Source of the DNA: Collinsella sp.
GTDB taxonomy: Bacteria; Actinomycetota; Coriobacteriia; Coriobacteriales; Coriobacteriaceae
Direction of reading: 5' to 3'
Assembly: GCA_018373675.1 (NCBI GenBank)
Contig: JAHAGQ010000009.1
Location: 1-64,000 of the forward strand
Length of the DNA: 64,000 bases
Under the pieces are notes generated by a model. The model had not been told where the DNA came from and searched no databases. It saw only the letters and a list, made by a program, of their open reading frames with translations. Within the stretch, counting starts at the first letter, position 1, and each line of letters starts with the position of its first letter. This document shows, one piece after another, positions 61,978 to 64,000 of this stretch. A program made the position numbers and the translations under genes.

Positions 61978-62568
61978 ATGGCCGATTCCATTAACTATCA
62001 GCTTGCCAAGTTCGTTGCCAGCTACGGCAAGGTTTCGCAGATTCCCGAGTCCACCTGCCCCGAGGTGAGCTTTGTCGGCCGCTCCAACGTGGGCAAGTCG
62101 TCGATCATGAACAAGCTCTTTGGCCGCAAGAACCTGGTCAAGGTTTCCAGCACGCCGGGCAAGACGAGCAATATCAATTTCTTCGAGGCCGACGACGTGC
62201 ACTTTGTGGACCTGCCGGGCTACGGTTTCGCGCGTCGCTCCAAGGCCGAGCGCGATCGTTGGGCCGAGCTCATTGGCGACTTTTTCGACTCCGAGCGCAG
62301 CTTTAACTTGGTCGTCTCGCTGGTGGACATTCGCCACGACCCCAGCAAGCTCGACCACGACATGATCGACTATCTACAGGGCAACGAGTTCAACTTTATC
62401 GTCTGCCTCACCAAAGCCGATAAGCTCAGCCGCACCCAGCAGGCCCGCCAGGCAGCAGCCATCAAAAAGCAGCTCAACGTCCCGGCCGAAAACGTGATCA
62501 TCACAAGCTCCCAGACCGGTACCGGCATCGACGAACTCAAAAAGCGCATCGCCGAGGCCTGCCTCTAA
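61978..62568 (+). CDS. engB: Ribosome biogenesis GTPase EngB (YsxC)
   Basis: The 196-aa small GTPase assists large ribosomal subunit assembly. G1 GRSNVGKSSIMN, G2 STPGKTSNINFF, G3 DLPGYGFA and G4 TKADKL are all intact. AAGGAG lies before the ATG at 61978. It marks the end of ordinary chromosomal genes before the lower-GC pair. Confidence 0.95.
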   Translation: MADSINYQLAKFVASYGKVSQIPESTCPEVSFVGRSNVGKSSIMNKLFGRKNLVKVSSTPGKTSNINFFEADDVHFVDLPGYGFARRSKAERDRWAELIGDFFDSERSFNLVVSLVDIRHDPSKLDHDMIDYLQGNEFNFIVCLTKADKLSRTQQARQAAAIKKQLNVPAENVIITSSQTGTGIDELKKRIAEACL

Positions 62569-62599
62569 TCGGGCTGCAGCCCCTCAAAAGCTCCCATCT

Positions 62600-62646
62600 A
62601 TATCACCCCAGTGATAGTTATTGGTAAACTATCACTGGGGTGATAT
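62600..62646. promoter_or_regulatory. Double operator TATCAC-N4-GTGATA
   Basis: A perfect 20-bp inverted repeat (62600-62619 with 62627-62646) contains two copies of the dyad TATCAC-N4-GTGATA, centred 27 bp apart. TTTTTT and the RBS AGGAGG follow. It fits a pair of operators for the XRE protein of the downstream operon; it could also be read as a terminator. Confidence 0.65.
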
Positions 62647-62662
62647 TTTTTAGGAGGTCGAT

Positions 62663-63346
62663 ATGGAGCTTTGGCACGGGTCGGAGGTTGTTGTCGAGCA
62701 TCCATCGTTGGATAAATGCAGGCAATTCAATGACTATGGGCGCGGGTTTTATTGCACACCGCATGAGGAAATGGCAATGGAGTGGGCATGTCGGACCGAG
62801 TCTGATGGCATTGCCAATCGATATGAGCTTGATTTAGATGGCCTTGCGATTTTGGATTTGGAATCAGGTGAGTTCTCGATTCTCAACTGGCTTGCAATTC
62901 TGGCGAATAACAGAGAGTTCAATGTTTCAACGCCAGTAGCACGCGAGGGGCTTCGTTATCTGCTGGATAACTGCCTGATTGATATTTCTCCCTATGACGT
63001 TATTCGAGGCTATCGTGCAGACGATTCCTATTTCTCGTTTGCAAGACAGTTTGTCAACGGCATGATCTCGCTCAGGCAATTGCAGCGCATTATGTTTTTG
63101 GGGGATTTGGGCACTCAATATGCGCTTATGAGTGAGCGCGCGTTCTCGGCGATCAGGTTCTGCGATTGGAAGCAGGTCTCGGGAGCTGAGTTTTATCCCA
63201 AACGATTTGAGCGAGAACAGAACGCTCGACGTAAGTATCTGGATACGGTAAACGGATTTGACTCTGATGGTGTTGACATTAGGGATTTGATGGCAGGGAG
63301 GGTTGATTTGAATGATCCAAGAGTTAACGGATTGTGGGCCGAGTAG
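62663..63346 (+). CDS. DUF3990 protein, ADP-ribosyltransferase-like toxin candidate
   Basis: The 227-aa protein starts LWHGSEVVVEHPSLDKCR, followed by NDYGRGFYCTPHEEMAMEWA, the DUF3990 signature (His-Gly-Ser, then Asp-x-Gly-x-Gly-Phe-Tyr). This fold is related to ADP-ribosyltransferases. The C-terminal part has YDVIRGYRADDSYFSFARQFVNGMISLRQLQRI. AGGAGG lies five bases before the ATG. GC is visibly lower than in engB. The stop lies 35 bases inside the next gene, so the two are coupled. A toxin role is inferred from the family and the XRE neighbour. Confidence 0.78.
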   Translation: MELWHGSEVVVEHPSLDKCRQFNDYGRGFYCTPHEEMAMEWACRTESDGIANRYELDLDGLAILDLESGEFSILNWLAILANNREFNVSTPVAREGLRYLLDNCLIDISPYDVIRGYRADDSYFSFARQFVNGMISLRQLQRIMFLGDLGTQYALMSERAFSAIRFCDWKQVSGAEFYPKRFEREQNARRKYLDTVNGFDSDGVDIRDLMAGRVDLNDPRVNGLWAE

Positions 63347-64000
63347 GACATACCCCGTCTACTACCTCGAGGATGCAATGAACAACCTCGGCGACTGCTT
63401 TGACTATGCCGTCAATGACTATGGAGCAGAAGGATCGGAAGTTGCTGAACTCTTTTGCCTGAGCGGGGTTGCTCGAGAGTTTGAGCGCGGCAATGCATGG
63501 GTAGTGTCGGGAAAATCGGGCGTTGAGCTGTTCGCGCTCATTGCCGAAAGGTCCGGCTATCAATCAAGGCCGATGCCAAATCGAACCTACCGATTCGAAA
63601 AGACACCGGAATACTGGACAGGCTGGATGCTGGCATACCTGCAGTGGCGCTTAGGAGAGTCTTTCGAAGATTTGCTGCATGTCGTTCCATTTGATGTGCT
63701 GCGCAGTCTGTATTGCCCCTGGCACGAAGCCTCGGAGGAACGCGTGGCTCGTCTCGTCTGCGATATGGCGAAAAAAGCGTCCAGGCAAACCAAACTTGCG
63801 TTAGCAAGAAAGAGACTCAAGAAAACCCAACAAGATCTGGCATACGAATCGGGTGTGTCACTCCGCTCAATCCAAATGTACGAGCAGCGTCAGAGAAACA
63901 TCAATGAAGCCTCGGTAACAAGCGTACGAGCCATAGCAAAAGCCCTCCACTGCAACATCGAGGACCTCCTAGAACCAGTCTTCGAATACAAAGAAACCGG
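63312..64000 (+). CDS. XRE-family HTH protein with N-terminal unknown domain (cut by window end)
   Basis: At least 229 residues run to the end of the window without a stop. An N-terminal domain I do not recognise (about 1-150: PVYYLEDAMNNLGDCFDYAV.., YRFEKTPEYWTGWMLAYLQW..) is followed by a Cro/C1-type HTH (TQQDLAYESGVSLRSIQMYEQ, near 177-200) ending in LHCNIEDLLEP. The start at 63312 has GGGAGGG nine bases upstream and overlaps the DUF3990 gene by 35 bases. It is the presumed antitoxin and autoregulator. The C-terminus lies beyond the window. Confidence 0.75.
   Translation, partial: MIQELTDCGPSRTYPVYYLEDAMNNLGDCFDYAVNDYGAEGSEVAELFCLSGVAREFERGNAWVVSGKSGVELFALIAERSGYQSRPMPNRTYRFEKTPEYWTGWMLAYLQWRLGESFEDLLHVVPFDVLRSLYCPWHEASEERVARLVCDMAKKASRQTKLALARKRLKKTQQDLAYESGVSLRSIQMYEQRQRNINEASVTSVRAIAKALHCNIEDLLEPVFEYKET

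Noticed and set aside
62600..62651. The palindrome before the DUF3990 gene as only a terminator of engB
   Set aside because: It would end transcription immediately before an RBS, and each arm is itself a dyad. An operator pair explains more, although termination is not excluded.

Overview
The window reads as a chromosomal segment of a high-GC, anaerobic, saccharolytic gut actinobacterium of the class Coriobacteriia. Collinsella is the best fit. This is inferred from GC and codon use, a lactose PTS tagatose-6-phosphate pathway, pyruvate formate-lyase, a large-type GalT, a membrane-bound LuxR regulator and an agmatine deiminase cluster. No rRNA, tRNA, CRISPR array, transposase or phage gene was recognised.

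Region 1 (0-31 kb) is a galactoside island. It holds galM with a divergent DeoR regulator, then three similar modules, each with a LacE-type PTS EIICB, a GH1 6-phospho-beta-galactosidase and a divergent LacI regulator. After these come one lacF (EIIA), an unknown membrane protein, lacA-lacB-lacX-lacC, then galK-galT with another LacI regulator. An FprA flavodiiron protein and a DeoR regulator divergent from a class II tagatose/fructose-bisphosphate aldolase close the region. Together these give PTS uptake of beta-galactosides, phospho-hydrolysis, and degradation of galactose-6-phosphate to trioses, plus a Leloir route for free galactose.

Region 2 (31-50 kb) contains a NUDIX-Vsr fusion, a BceAB/FtsX-type ABC transporter, a putrescine/agmatine module (candidate AguR, putrescine carbamoyltransferase, antiporter, agmatine deiminase), a DAHP synthase, a MarR-controlled heterodimeric ABC exporter, and an SDR-KdgT pair.

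Region 3 (50-64 kb) contains a pyruvate formate-lyase whose glycyl-radical domain is a separate gene, and a LacI-controlled GH32/EIIBC/GH32 sucrose-fructan cluster. It continues with DegV, PFL-activating enzyme, MTA/SAH nucleosidase and EngB, and ends in a lower-GC DUF3990 (ADP-ribosyltransferase-like) toxin plus XRE-protein pair, cut by the window edge.

The most interesting signals are: (i) a direct repeat of ACCGYTYRC spaced 21 bp, like a LytTR-family binding site, in front of most sugar operons; (ii) the split pyruvate formate-lyase; (iii) the toxin-like pair with a double operator; (iv) the NUDIX-Vsr fusion; and (v) several families of intergenic palindromes whose stems change while pairing is kept.
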